Source: Aporhodopirellula aestuarii (GTDB lineage: Bacteria > Planctomycetota > Planctomycetia > Pirellulales > Pirellulaceae). Taken from it: a DNA stretch of 64,000 nucleotides. The DNA lies in NCBI RefSeq assembly GCF_023701485.1, contig NZ_JAMQBK010000023.1:132284-196283 (forward strand). The letters are read 5' to 3'. Position 1 is the stretch's first letter. Each line of letters begins with the position of its first letter. Under the pieces are notes generated by a model. That model did no database searches and was not told where the DNA came from. It worked only from the letters and a program-made list of their open reading frames with translations. Positions 26,775 to 35,497 of the stretch are shown here, piece after piece. Both the position numbers and the translations under genes were made by a program.

Positions 26775-28285
26775 GCCAACGACTCCAAGCCGCCTCGAAC
26801 TCCACCCACATTCTCAGCACGCCATGGATTGCCCTCTGCCTCACGAAGCGTGACACGGGCGTGTCCGGTACGATCCCCATCGTGACGCGCCTCCCGGTTC
26901 GGTTCATAAACGAATTTGGTGTAGAGCAGGGCAGCCATCACCAACAAGAACATCGCCAAGAACAACGCCAGCCGGACCTTCAATGCCGATGACGAAATCT
27001 CTTTCAACTCACGCTGCGGGTTCATAAACACCCACGCAACGAGAGCCAACACATTCATCACGGCCGCGAACAGAAAGAACGAATTCGCCGTTCCGGTCGT
27101 TTCGGCGATTCCGGGAATCGTCACGTTCGCAACAAAAAACGGAAACGCTACCGCGCTCACCGCGGCGCCCATATTGCCAATCATGTTCATGGCCGCGGAG
27201 ACCGCACCGGATCGCGAACCGCCGATGTCCATGCAAAACGCCCAACTCGGACTGAGCGTCATCTCGACCCCAAATGTCCCGAGGGTGAAGTAGAAAATGA
27301 ACGCCCACACACTGGTCGATTCGGTGACTTGGGTACACAACAACAGTCCGATGGAGCCGAATGCAAAGCCGATCATTGCAGGCAAACGACGCGATAAAAC
27401 GGGCCTGTCCATTTGGTGAAGTTTCGTCACCGCATAACCGGAAACCCACAACGCAACCGCACCACACAATAACGGCAACGAAGCCAAGTATGCGTACTCG
27501 GCGCCATACGTTTCCACCAGATACGGCTGAAGCCACGTGATACTGATAAAGAACGTGATGTTACTCGCCGCGTACTGAAACATCGCCAGCAACACGTTCA
27601 ACGATGTCACCACTTGAACGTAGGGAACCTTCGATTCCGTCGCGGCTTCCGCAGCGATACCGCGGCGGATCAATTCCACCTCCGCCTCATTGACCTTGGA
27701 ATGCTGCGCCGGATCATCACGGTACCACCACCACCAAACACCGCCCCATAACAATCCGACTGCTGCGTTGGCCACGAAGGTCAACCGCCAACCGATCGCC
27801 GCGATCAACATCGGCATCAGAACGAGAGACAACGCCGCTCCGATTCGGGCGCCTGAATGGAAGATCCCTTGCCCAAGGCCACGTTCCTTCGCGGGCAACC
27901 AACTGTACATCGCCCGCGTCGCGCCGGGATACGCTCCGGCTTCACCGACGCCAAACAAAAACCGCACGACCAACAGACTTATCGCCGTGTAAACCGCACC
28001 ACTGAGTGCAGTGAACACGCTCCAAATGACCACCACGATCGTCAGCCCAAGCCGCGGACCGACACGGTCACTGAACCAACCGGCCGGAATCTGAAAGAGC
28101 GCATAGCCGATGGCAAAAATGCCAAAGACATACCCCATCATTTGGTCGTCGAGGCCGGAGATCTCATCCTGCATCGGCCCCTTCGCCGCAGAGATGCAAA
28201 CACGGTCCATGTACGTGTTGACCGTGTGCAAAAACACAAGGAAAACAAGCCAGAATCGTTGGGTGGTGGGGGCAACAGGATTCAT
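26771..28285 (-). CDS. MFS transporter, anion:cation symporter type (hexuronate/sugar-acid)
   Basis: 504 residues with about 12 transmembrane segments between residues 10 and 460. MDRVCISAA in the first loop and WFSDRVGPRLGL in the 2-3 loop fit the anion:cation symporter family (GarP, GudP, ExuT, TtuB relatives), proton symporters of sugar acids. The last 50 residues are a hydrophilic tail. It is the first gene of the leftward operon; a divergent LysR gene lies across a 164-base spacer. The location is the cytoplasmic membrane. Confidence 0.88.
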   Translation of the reverse strand: MNPVAPTTQRFWLVFLVFLHTVNTYMDRVCISAAKGPMQDEISGLDDQMMGYVFGIFAIGYALFQIPAGWFSDRVGPRLGLTIVVVIWSVFTALSGAVYTAISLLVVRFLFGVGEAGAYPGATRAMYSWLPAKERGLGQGIFHSGARIGAALSLVLMPMLIAAIGWRLTFVANAAVGLLWGGVWWWWYRDDPAQHSKVNEAEVELIRRGIAAEAATESKVPYVQVVTSLNVLLAMFQYAASNITFFISITWLQPYLVETYGAEYAYLASLPLLCGAVALWVSGYAVTKLHQMDRPVLSRRLPAMIGFAFGSIGLLLCTQVTESTSVWAFIFYFTLGTFGVEMTLSPSWAFCMDIGGSRSGAVSAAMNMIGNMGAAVSAVAFPFFVANVTIPGIAETTGTANSFFLFAAVMNVLALVAWVFMNPQRELKEISSSALKVRLALFLAMFLLVMAALLYTKFVYEPNREARHDGDRTGHARVTLREAEGNPWRAENVGGVRGGLESLA

Positions 28286-28342
28286 GAAGATCCAAAAGAA
28301 GGAATGGCGGCAGAGCTATCATCATGCTACTCTTTAAGGGGC

Positions 28343-28355
28343 TTGGAACTCCCAA
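28343..28355. promoter_or_regulatory. candidate LysR operator, distal palindrome
   Basis: TTGG-AACTC-CCAA is an interrupted palindrome 58 bases upstream of the MFS start. It is followed by AAATGCAT and so resembles, across about 19 bases, the palindrome at 28436-28449. Two related dyads in the spacer between a LysR gene and the operon it faces fit the known T-N11-A style of LysR binding. Confidence 0.35.
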
Positions 28356-28435
28356 AATGCATTGATGATGATCAGCTTCGGCGATGATTGTACTGGCTCG
28401 TTCGCTAGGTACAATTAAATATTCATTAACAATCA

Positions 28436-28449
28436 TTTGGTATTCCAAA
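28436..28449. promoter_or_regulatory. candidate LysR operator, palindrome at the regulator start
   Basis: TTTGG-TATT-CCAAA is a perfect inverted repeat with T-N12-A outer geometry that ends at the ATG of the LysR gene. Binding here would repress the regulator itself, as is common in the family. It lies in an AT-rich stretch (28412-28435) unlike the surrounding GC-rich DNA. Confidence 0.4.
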
Positions 28450-29382
28450 ATGAATGAGAGCGTCGATCCAGCCCTCCGATCGTCCGCGATTAACATCGCG
28501 CACCTGCACACGTTTCGACACGTCATGCAGCAAGGCGGCTATGCGGCAGCGGCCCGAGTCACCGACCTATCGGTGCCTTCGATTTGGCAACACATTCATG
28601 CCCTTGAGAAACTCTACGACGTCGAACTCTTCCACCGTGTCGGCAGACAAGTTCGCCCCACCGCCGCGGCCAATCAGCTCTACGAAGAAGTCGACAGCAT
28701 CCTCGTTCAACTCGAATCGACGTTCGAGCGAATGAGCAGCGAACCGAGCAAGCAAACGATCCGGCTCGTTACGGGAGTCCGAATGATGATCGAAGACCTT
28801 GCCGAACCGCTCGCGATGTTCCACGAACAGCATCTCAATCGGCTCGCGATCCGGCAGGGCAACGAACGACGCGCTCTCGAGATGTTGCTCGCTGACGAAG
28901 CCGACCTCGCCTTGACGCTCGAACCCGGCCTTCACCAAGGCTCGTCAGGAATCCATTACGAACCCGCGTACACGGTCGAGTTCCTCGCCGTCTGCAGCAA
29001 GTCACACCCGTATGCGAAATCTCGCTCCAACGGACTACGTGAACTATCAAAGCATCCGTTGGTGGTGACCGCAGCAGGGACGCACGGACGCGATGCGCTG
29101 GAACAGGCGTTTCATCGTGAAGGATTGGTAGCCAACATCCATATCGAAACCGATAACAGCGCCTTCACGATCGCGTGCGTCGCATCAGGTTTTGGCGTCG
29201 GTATCCTCGCCGGTCGGCAACAGGGAGACATGTGTCGCTCGCTCGCAACGCGCTCACTCAGCAAACAGCTCGGAAAACGAAAAATCGTTTTCATGTGGCG
29301 CAAAGGACGCTTGCTCACTGAACCGATGCTGCAATTGATCGAAGCGATCAAACAGATTGAAACATCAGGCCAGCTCGCCTGA
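28450..29382 (+). CDS. LysR-family transcriptional regulator
   Basis: 310 residues from ATG 28450; the upstream ATG at 28384 would run through the AT-rich control region. The N-terminal winged helix is HLHTFRHVMQQGGYAAAARVTDLSVPSIWQHIHALEKLY followed by ELFHRVGRQVRPT, although the recognition helix reads SVPSIWQHI where most LysR proteins have SQPAVS. The effector domain spans about residues 95-300. It is transcribed divergently from the sugar-acid operon and is very likely its regulator, with the acid or an intermediate as co-inducer. Its stop is 7 bases from the convergent MscS-like gene. Confidence 0.88.
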   Translation: MNESVDPALRSSAINIAHLHTFRHVMQQGGYAAAARVTDLSVPSIWQHIHALEKLYDVELFHRVGRQVRPTAAANQLYEEVDSILVQLESTFERMSSEPSKQTIRLVTGVRMMIEDLAEPLAMFHEQHLNRLAIRQGNERRALEMLLADEADLALTLEPGLHQGSSGIHYEPAYTVEFLAVCSKSHPYAKSRSNGLRELSKHPLVVTAAGTHGRDALEQAFHREGLVANIHIETDNSAFTIACVASGFGVGILAGRQQGDMCRSLATRSLSKQLGKRKIVFMWRKGRLLTEPMLQLIEAIKQIETSGQLA

Positions 29383-29388
29383 AAACTC

Positions 29389-32300
29389 CTAGCTTTCACC
29401 TTGACGAGATCCATCGCTTGATTGCGATCGAATGAGTGCCTGCGACAGTTCTTTTGGCAACGTCCGCAGATGCAAATCTCGTTGTGGGAATGCGATTTCA
29501 ATCCCCGCCGCGTTGAACTCTTTGTTGATCATCGTGTGCAACTCGTGAATCGTTGCGAGTCGATTATCGAGATCAGCCAAATAACATCGCAGCACCAGAT
29601 TGAGTGTCGAATCGCCAAAGCCTTCGAACGTCACATTGGGCGCCGGATCAGATGAAATCCGACTATGCTCGGCACAAATTTTCTTCAGCAGGTCGCATGC
29701 CTGATCGGTATCACTTCCATACGCGACGCCGACGTTAACGACCACTCGATTCGTCGTGTCCGTCAATGTCCAGTTCACCAGACGGCCGGTGATCAGATCT
29801 TTGTTGGGAATGATCAGTTCCTGTCGATCCCAATTCGTAATCGTGGTCGCTCGCATTCGAATCCGGGCCACGACACCGGTCGTATCCCCCAGCGTCACGA
29901 TATCGCCAACACGAATCGGTTGCTCGAACAAGAGGATCAAGCCGCTGACGAAGTTCGCAAAGATCTCCTGCAAACCGAACCCGAGCCCGACACCGAGAGC
30001 GGCCACCAACCACTGGATGTTATCCCAGCGCAACCCGAGCGTTTTGGCACTCATGGATAGTCCGAGGAACATCAACGCGTAGGTTCCCAACGTGGTGATC
30101 GCGTAACGAACCGGCTTTTCCAACGGCAGTCGCTCCAGCAGCACGCCTTCAATCAACCCCGGCAGGTTTCGCACCGATGCCCATGTCAGCACCACGATCG
30201 GAATCGTTTTGACCAAATCGGCGAGCGTGACGTAGACGATTTCGCCTTTCTCATCGACGCTCTGCCACAACCGGATCGCTTCGAGATACCCAACGGCTGG
30301 TAAGACCGGCGACCAAATCCATGCGACTCCGATGAGGGTCGTGATCGCCAAAAACGTGCTGACCAATCGACTCGTCTGGGCGCTGATCTCAGATGCCTCC
30401 ATGCTCGCGGGTGCCTCGACTTCTACCCCCACGGTGCCAAGCCGTTCGGCCTGCTCAAGACGTTCGCGATGCACCGCCCAAGCGAGCCGCCGACGCTGAG
30501 TCAACAACCACCGCCGCGTCGTACCGCCAATGAAGAACGCGACAATGCAAAGCCAAAACGTGTAATAGAACTGCTCGATCAAAACCTCAGCCGCGCTGCC
30601 GTATCCCATGATTGAGATGATCGCAAAGATGATCGGCAACCAAACGATGGGAAGAAACCAGATGTGTCGTAAACGAGCCAACCAGCCGTCGGGATTGTCA
30701 CGAATCGCAACCGAAAAAATTCCCTTCTTCGGCTCGAGTGTCCGCCACAACACAATGCTGAGCAGCACCATGCCCGAGATAAACATCAGACGACTGAGGG
30801 CCTGCGTGAGTTGATACCGCCCGAGCTCAGATGTGGTCACGTAAACGATCATCACCGGCAGACCGATATCGATCAAAATCCGCAGCCACCGGCGGAGTCC
30901 ACGAATGGAATCTTCATCGGTATTGAAATGGGCGATGGCGAGACCGTGCGGACGCAGACATTGACGAAGCAGCTCGATCGGAAATGCCGCCATCGCCGCC
31001 AAGTGCAATGCGCGAACGACCGCTCGAACAAGAGGCTCTTGACCGCTCGACGCATCAAACGCATCGCCGATGATCCACAACAACACGACCAGGGGCAATG
31101 TCAACGCAAGTGACAACAGCGACGTCGCGTACGTCGGTTGAAGCGACAGAGTTTGACGACTCGCGGCGCGTTTTCCGTGCTCTATAATCCGCCGTCTCAA
31201 TCGCGTGCCGAACCACATGATCGTCGCCAGGGCGACGATCAAGACGACGACCAAATCAGGACGCTTCCACAACCCTTCTCCCAACCGCAGCGCCAGCAAT
31301 TTGAGGTGACGCGGGTGCATGATCCACCGGAACGATTGCCACGCCAACGGAATATCGAGCACGCGAAACACCGCTTCATTGCGAATCCAAACGATGTGTG
31401 AATCGATCTCGGAATCAAGCCTCGAGACGGTCTTTCGCAACTCTTCTAATTCCTGCCGACGATCGACCAGCTTTGTCAAATGAGTTTCGAGATCGCCGAT
31501 GAACTTACCGAGCAGTTCAACTTCGGTGGTCGGCAGATTGCTGGAACTGCGACTGTTCCCCATGATCACCCGTTCGGAAAACACCTCCATCGGAAGTTCA
31601 CCGGCAACGGAGTCATCCACGCCTTGCAGGGTCAGCTCAAGTTGACGTTGGAGATCGCGCCGCTTTTCGATCGTGCGATCGATCGTTGTGATTTCGTTGC
31701 TGATCCGGTTGATCGAGGGCAGCCGATTCTTCATCAACTGCAGCTCTAAACCGACACTGCTCGACAATCGCTCTCCGGTGCGATTGGATTCCGCAATCAA
31801 CGCTTGGGTATCGGTAAGCCGTTTGGACCAATTGTCGGTTTCGATCTTTTCCTTGGCCAACATCCGCTCGGCTTGATCAGTCTCACCGATGATCTCAACC
31901 CAGACATCCTTGAGCTTCAGAATCTGAGACGACTCCGCATCGCCGCCGGCATCCTCGATTTCTTTTTGGTACTCAGTCAAATCTTGCTTGATCTGGCTTT
32001 GCCGACGCATCTGCAGCGTCGTCGCCCAGTCGTTGTAGACCAACTCCGCTTGCCGAACATTTCGCTTTGCGGCGGCGCTTTGCAGTGGCAAGAGGTCGGT
32101 CTGCGCCTCGAGCAGCATCTGCTCTCGCAACAAAGCCTCAAGACGCTGCTTGGCGGCCGATAATTGTGCGGCAAGCAGCGACTGGCGAACGTGCTTGAGC
32201 CTGCCTTCGGGATCATCGGAGAGTTCACCAACGGAGGCCGCTTCGATGGTTTCGATATCACGACGCTGAGCGGTTATCTCAGCGGGCAATTTTTCCAATC

Positions 32301-32928
32301 GCGTTTTTCGCTGAGCGATGGCTTCGTCAACCTTCTGCGCACGCTCCCGCGCGGCGGTTAATTCTGTGTTAGCGAGCACGAGACGCTGCTTGACGTCCTC
32401 GACCGACAAAAACCGATCGTGGGCGTCTTCAGAGACCTGCAGCGGAAGCTCGGCTTCCCGTTTCGCGGCCGCTTTGTCAGCCTCAATTTGAGCGAGAGAT
32501 TTTTCGAAACCTGCGACCGCGTCCGAGGCGGCGCGATGCGACGCAAAAACCTTGGCGAGTTCCTGCAACGAAGCCAGGATCCGATCCCGCAACATCGGAT
32601 CGATCGATTCATCGGCCGTGACGCGAGCGATCTCGCTAGCGACAACTTCCGCATTGGTCAGCGGCGTCGGCTCGAGAGACGTCACCGTCTCGCCCGGAAG
32701 CGGTTCCACACCCGTCGTCGCCGTATCGCCAGTCTGCAACGGCATCGCAAATGCGAGATGATGCAGCGGTGGTGACGTGTTCCCACGTGATCCATCAGCT
32801 AACGAAACGTCGTCCGCTGATGCCGACGAGCAGAGCATGCACAGCATGAGGCCCACGGCGAGCAGGCCGATCGGCTGACTCGGGGACGAGGCGGGGTGTT
32901 TTCGGAAAAGTTCAAGAATTCGCAACAT
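29389..32928 (-). CDS. large mechanosensitive channel protein (MscS superfamily, MscK/KefA-like)
   Basis: 1179 residues from ATG 32928, where a signal peptide (about 16-38, ending SSASA) begins the protein; the open frame to 33207 would overlap the divergent gene and lacks any leader. A periplasmic region of about 500 residues is rich in Gln/Glu/Arg coiled coil (about 115-500). A series of membrane helices follows (about 560-980). The MscS core is at the C-terminus: GVGLGFGLQEIFANFVSGLILLFEQP is the pore helix and following loop, then VGDIVTLGDTTGVV and the beta domain. The family releases solutes on hypo-osmotic shock. It faces LysR convergently. Confidence 0.9.
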   Translation of the reverse strand: MLRILELFRKHPASSPSQPIGLLAVGLMLCMLCSSASADDVSLADGSRGNTSPPLHHLAFAMPLQTGDTATTGVEPLPGETVTSLEPTPLTNAEVVASEIARVTADESIDPMLRDRILASLQELAKVFASHRAASDAVAGFEKSLAQIEADKAAAKREAELPLQVSEDAHDRFLSVEDVKQRLVLANTELTAARERAQKVDEAIAQRKTRLEKLPAEITAQRRDIETIEAASVGELSDDPEGRLKHVRQSLLAAQLSAAKQRLEALLREQMLLEAQTDLLPLQSAAAKRNVRQAELVYNDWATTLQMRRQSQIKQDLTEYQKEIEDAGGDAESSQILKLKDVWVEIIGETDQAERMLAKEKIETDNWSKRLTDTQALIAESNRTGERLSSSVGLELQLMKNRLPSINRISNEITTIDRTIEKRRDLQRQLELTLQGVDDSVAGELPMEVFSERVIMGNSRSSSNLPTTEVELLGKFIGDLETHLTKLVDRRQELEELRKTVSRLDSEIDSHIVWIRNEAVFRVLDIPLAWQSFRWIMHPRHLKLLALRLGEGLWKRPDLVVVLIVALATIMWFGTRLRRRIIEHGKRAASRQTLSLQPTYATSLLSLALTLPLVVLLWIIGDAFDASSGQEPLVRAVVRALHLAAMAAFPIELLRQCLRPHGLAIAHFNTDEDSIRGLRRWLRILIDIGLPVMIVYVTTSELGRYQLTQALSRLMFISGMVLLSIVLWRTLEPKKGIFSVAIRDNPDGWLARLRHIWFLPIVWLPIIFAIISIMGYGSAAEVLIEQFYYTFWLCIVAFFIGGTTRRWLLTQRRRLAWAVHRERLEQAERLGTVGVEVEAPASMEASEISAQTSRLVSTFLAITTLIGVAWIWSPVLPAVGYLEAIRLWQSVDEKGEIVYVTLADLVKTIPIVVLTWASVRNLPGLIEGVLLERLPLEKPVRYAITTLGTYALMFLGLSMSAKTLGLRWDNIQWLVAALGVGLGFGLQEIFANFVSGLILLFEQPIRVGDIVTLGDTTGVVARIRMRATTITNWDRQELIIPNKDLITGRLVNWTLTDTTNRVVVNVGVAYGSDTDQACDLLKKICAEHSRISSDPAPNVTFEGFGDSTLNLVLRCYLADLDNRLATIHELHTMINKEFNAAGIEIAFPQRDLHLRTLPKELSQALIRSQSSDGSRQGES

Positions 32929-33037
32929 AAGGTGTAGTCTGTAAAAACAAGGAGTCAGGCCGAAAGGGCAAAAGTCCCAAAGCGGTTTCACGGCTTCTCT
33001 TGACGGGACCACGCCCGTTTTGTTAGCGGATGCACGT

Positions 33038-34429
33038 ATGGGCCAACCTTCCTGCGATTTCCGAACCGATGCGAATACAAACGCGCTCCATACCGTGCGA
33101 GGTTGGGGCGGCGCGCCCTGCCATCGTGAACAAAAAAACGACTTGCCGTCAAAAATCGGCCTCCTTCTGTACAGCGGATTGCTGTTAACGCTGTACCTAC
33201 TCGGCAATCACGAGGCCGTTGCCCAATCGCCGCTGCCGGGTTCACCGTCGAACCAAACTCAATACGTCCTACTCAACAACGATCGAGTGCTTTCGGGAAC
33301 CGTTTGGGCGCGAGGACAGTCGGTGATCGTACGACGTGGTAACGAAGCTGAACTGACCCTGCAAGCACGTCAAGTTGTTGCGGTTGCTGACGACCTACCA
33401 GCCCTCTTTGAGGCGAGAATCCGATCACTGCGGCGGAGGACACTACCGTCGGTCGATGACCTCATCGGTGATTTGCGTTGGTGCATCGACCAAGGACTGC
33501 CCAACGAGGCAACCGGCCTCTTAATGAAGATTTACGCGGTCTCGCCAAATCATCCCGTCGCGTTGCAACTCGAATCACGACTGCGTCGCATGGCGGTGGC
33601 ACAATCGACGCCGAATGCATCTCCGGAAAACGAGATCAACGAAACCGTCGACGACTTCGCATCCGAAGGCGTGTCCCCGGCCAGTCATATGGTCGAACGC
33701 CAGCCGTTGGAACCCGCCCTTTCAACTCCGGCACTGCCAATCAATCCCACCACCGCCCCCGCATCGCTGCATTATTTCACTGCGAAAGTGCAGCCGATCT
33801 TGATCTCACGCTGCGCGCGGTGCCATCACGACGAAGCACCTGTTGCCACCAACTGGAACCTGGTGTTGCCACCCAGCGGAGCCCTGCGTGTCACGCAGCG
33901 AGGTTCCATTGCCAACCTCGAAGCGACGCTGGCCTACTGCGACCCTCGAAATCCGTTTTCGAGCACACTGATCGAAAAGGCGACGCTCGATCACCACCAA
34001 CCCACCGGCACGGAACCGTCGCCCAACGAGAAACCACAACCGCCCATCGCTGAACATGAACTCGCATTGGTTCGAACGTTGGGCGATTGGATCAGTTCGC
34101 TGCCTCCCCAAAAGTCGCGTCTGTCCGGCCCCGCGACAACAACCACTGACATCGAGGCTGTCGAAGAAGGGCCACTCAGCCCGATCCGACCGTCCGAGGT
34201 AGCCGCATTCTTATCCAGCCCGCCAGCCCCCGAAATGAGCGATCCGTCGCTCCAACCGGAGCCCCCACTGGATGAATTCACACCTTTCCCCGAACCACAA
34301 CATCGGTCGGTGACCGATCCCGGATTGTCGCGTCCGGTGCGTCTACCAATCGTCGAAAACCCCGATGATGTGCGGCATTTCAACCGAGAAACTCGGCTCC
34401 GTCGCCAGCTCGGACTCGGCAGTCGATAA
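33038..34429 (+). CDS. exported protein with a CXXCH motif and a beta-repeat unit
   Basis: 463 residues from ATG 33038. A hydrophobic helix lies at 40-58 rather than at the very N-terminus, so TTG 33143 could be the true start and would give a conventional signal peptide. Residues 75-118 (LNNDRVLSGTVWARG to RQVVAVAD) resemble the small beta units repeated in the protein at 2681-3958. A helical region follows (about 120-195). Near residue 259 is CARCHH, a single c-type heme-binding CXXCH, preceded by QPILISRC as in planctomycete cytochrome-like proteins. The C-terminus is Pro/Ser-rich. It may be an envelope cytochrome-like protein; no partner oxidase gene is nearby. Confidence 0.55.
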   Translation: MGQPSCDFRTDANTNALHTVRGWGGAPCHREQKNDLPSKIGLLLYSGLLLTLYLLGNHEAVAQSPLPGSPSNQTQYVLLNNDRVLSGTVWARGQSVIVRRGNEAELTLQARQVVAVADDLPALFEARIRSLRRRTLPSVDDLIGDLRWCIDQGLPNEATGLLMKIYAVSPNHPVALQLESRLRRMAVAQSTPNASPENEINETVDDFASEGVSPASHMVERQPLEPALSTPALPINPTTAPASLHYFTAKVQPILISRCARCHHDEAPVATNWNLVLPPSGALRVTQRGSIANLEATLAYCDPRNPFSSTLIEKATLDHHQPTGTEPSPNEKPQPPIAEHELALVRTLGDWISSLPPQKSRLSGPATTTTDIEAVEEGPLSPIRPSEVAAFLSSPPAPEMSDPSLQPEPPLDEFTPFPEPQHRSVTDPGLSRPVRLPIVENPDDVRHFNRETRLRRQLGLGSR

Positions 34430-34588
34430 CAGCGGAATTCCCATGTTTTCTGCGTTTCAGAAGTTCATCCGCGAGGAGTATCGCTCGGTTTCGCCCCTGG
34501 CACGCAGGTTGCAACGTGAGTTTTGTTTAGGTTTCGTGCTTCGCACCCTCGTGCCCAGCATTTTGTTCCCCAACGAAGACTCACGATC

Positions 34589-34771
34589 ATGGATTTCATC
34601 CGCTTGCTACTGGCTTTTGTGCTACCTCCGGCATCCGTGTACATTCAGTTCGGGCTTAACAAGTATTTTTGGATCAATTGCTTGTTGACGCTGCTCGGTT
34701 TTGTCCCCGGCGTGCTACACGCGATTTACATCATGTCGTCGCGTCGCCCCGGTCTCGCTCGCCTTTCGTAA
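34589..34771 (+). CDS. YqaE/Pmp3-family small membrane protein
   Basis: 60 residues from ATG 34589. MDFIRLLLAFVLPPASVYIQFG is the first helix, with the characteristic PP kink, and YFWINCLLTLLGFVPGVLHAIYIM is the second, exactly the two-helix pattern of the Pmp3/YqaE family. These peptides are linked to membrane potential and salt or cold stress. The reading frame is open upstream to 34523, but homology begins at this ATG. It lies 160 bases after the CXXCH gene and 27 bases before the hydrolase. Confidence 0.85.
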   Translation: MDFIRLLLAFVLPPASVYIQFGLNKYFWINCLLTLLGFVPGVLHAIYIMSSRRPGLARLS

Positions 34772-34798
34772 ATTGAATTCTTGGCCGCTAACCAACCA

Positions 34799-35497
34799 AT
34801 GCACTCAGGATCCGAAACGGCCGTTCAATCATCAGAACATTTACCAACAGGTGATGACAACGGATCGTGCCCGCGTATCGACCGAGTGTTGTTGATCCCT
34901 GGGCTGATGGAACCACGAACGGCGATGTTGCCGCTGAAGTATCGGTTGCGTCGATATCGAAACGACGTCGAGATCTGGCGCGATCGCTATATGTTTCGTA
35001 ACGTCGAAAAAAGCGTGTCGCGACTAGCCGACATGATCTCCGACGACTCGAGCGATCAATGTTTCGGTATCGTCACACACAGTTTCGGTGATTGGATTGC
35101 GAGACAGGCGATCGCGAGCGTGAAAGATCACCGCGTCGGCGCATTGGTGTCACTCGCGCCGGTGATGGGCTGCGGACACATTCCGAAACTCATGCACCTG
35201 CTCGGAGGCGATTTGATTCCCGAGATCGCAATCATCTCCGACCGAGAACAGGCACAGGCCGCGCTCGACTGCGACGCCAAACTGAAACGAATGGTCATTT
35301 GGGCTCAAATCGACTTTGGCGTTCACCGCGTCGACTTGTCAGGCCTACCCGATATCGATGTTCGCCTCGCCGCAGCCACACATCTCTCCGTGGTGATGCA
35401 GCCCAACGTCCACACGATCATCGAGAAGTTTCTGTTCGGAGATGAACAGCCGTCGATAAACCGATGGACAAACGCAAAACGACAAACGGCGAATTAG
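34799..35497 (+). CDS. small alpha/beta hydrolase-like protein
   Basis: 232 residues from ATG 34799 (TTG 34781 adds six). VLLIPGLMEPRTAMLPLKYRLRR resembles the first strand and oxyanion loop of lipase/esterase proteins. THSFGDWIARQ is a nucleophile elbow (Ser95) of HSxG type. The His is probably in ATHLSVVMQ. This fits a degenerate triacylglycerol lipase-like family; activity is unproven. There is no signal peptide, so it is cytoplasmic. Its stop codon overlaps the stop codon of the convergent DUF4261-like gene (TTAG, 35494-35497). Confidence 0.65.
   Translation: MHSGSETAVQSSEHLPTGDDNGSCPRIDRVLLIPGLMEPRTAMLPLKYRLRRYRNDVEIWRDRYMFRNVEKSVSRLADMISDDSSDQCFGIVTHSFGDWIARQAIASVKDHRVGALVSLAPVMGCGHIPKLMHLLGGDLIPEIAIISDREQAQAALDCDAKLKRMVIWAQIDFGVHRVDLSGLPDIDVRLAAATHLSVVMQPNVHTIIEKFLFGDEQPSINRWTNAKRQTAN

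Noticed and set aside
32929..33207. 93-residue N-terminal extension of the MscS-like gene
   Set aside because: It overlaps the divergent gene and precedes a good signal peptide at ATG 32928.
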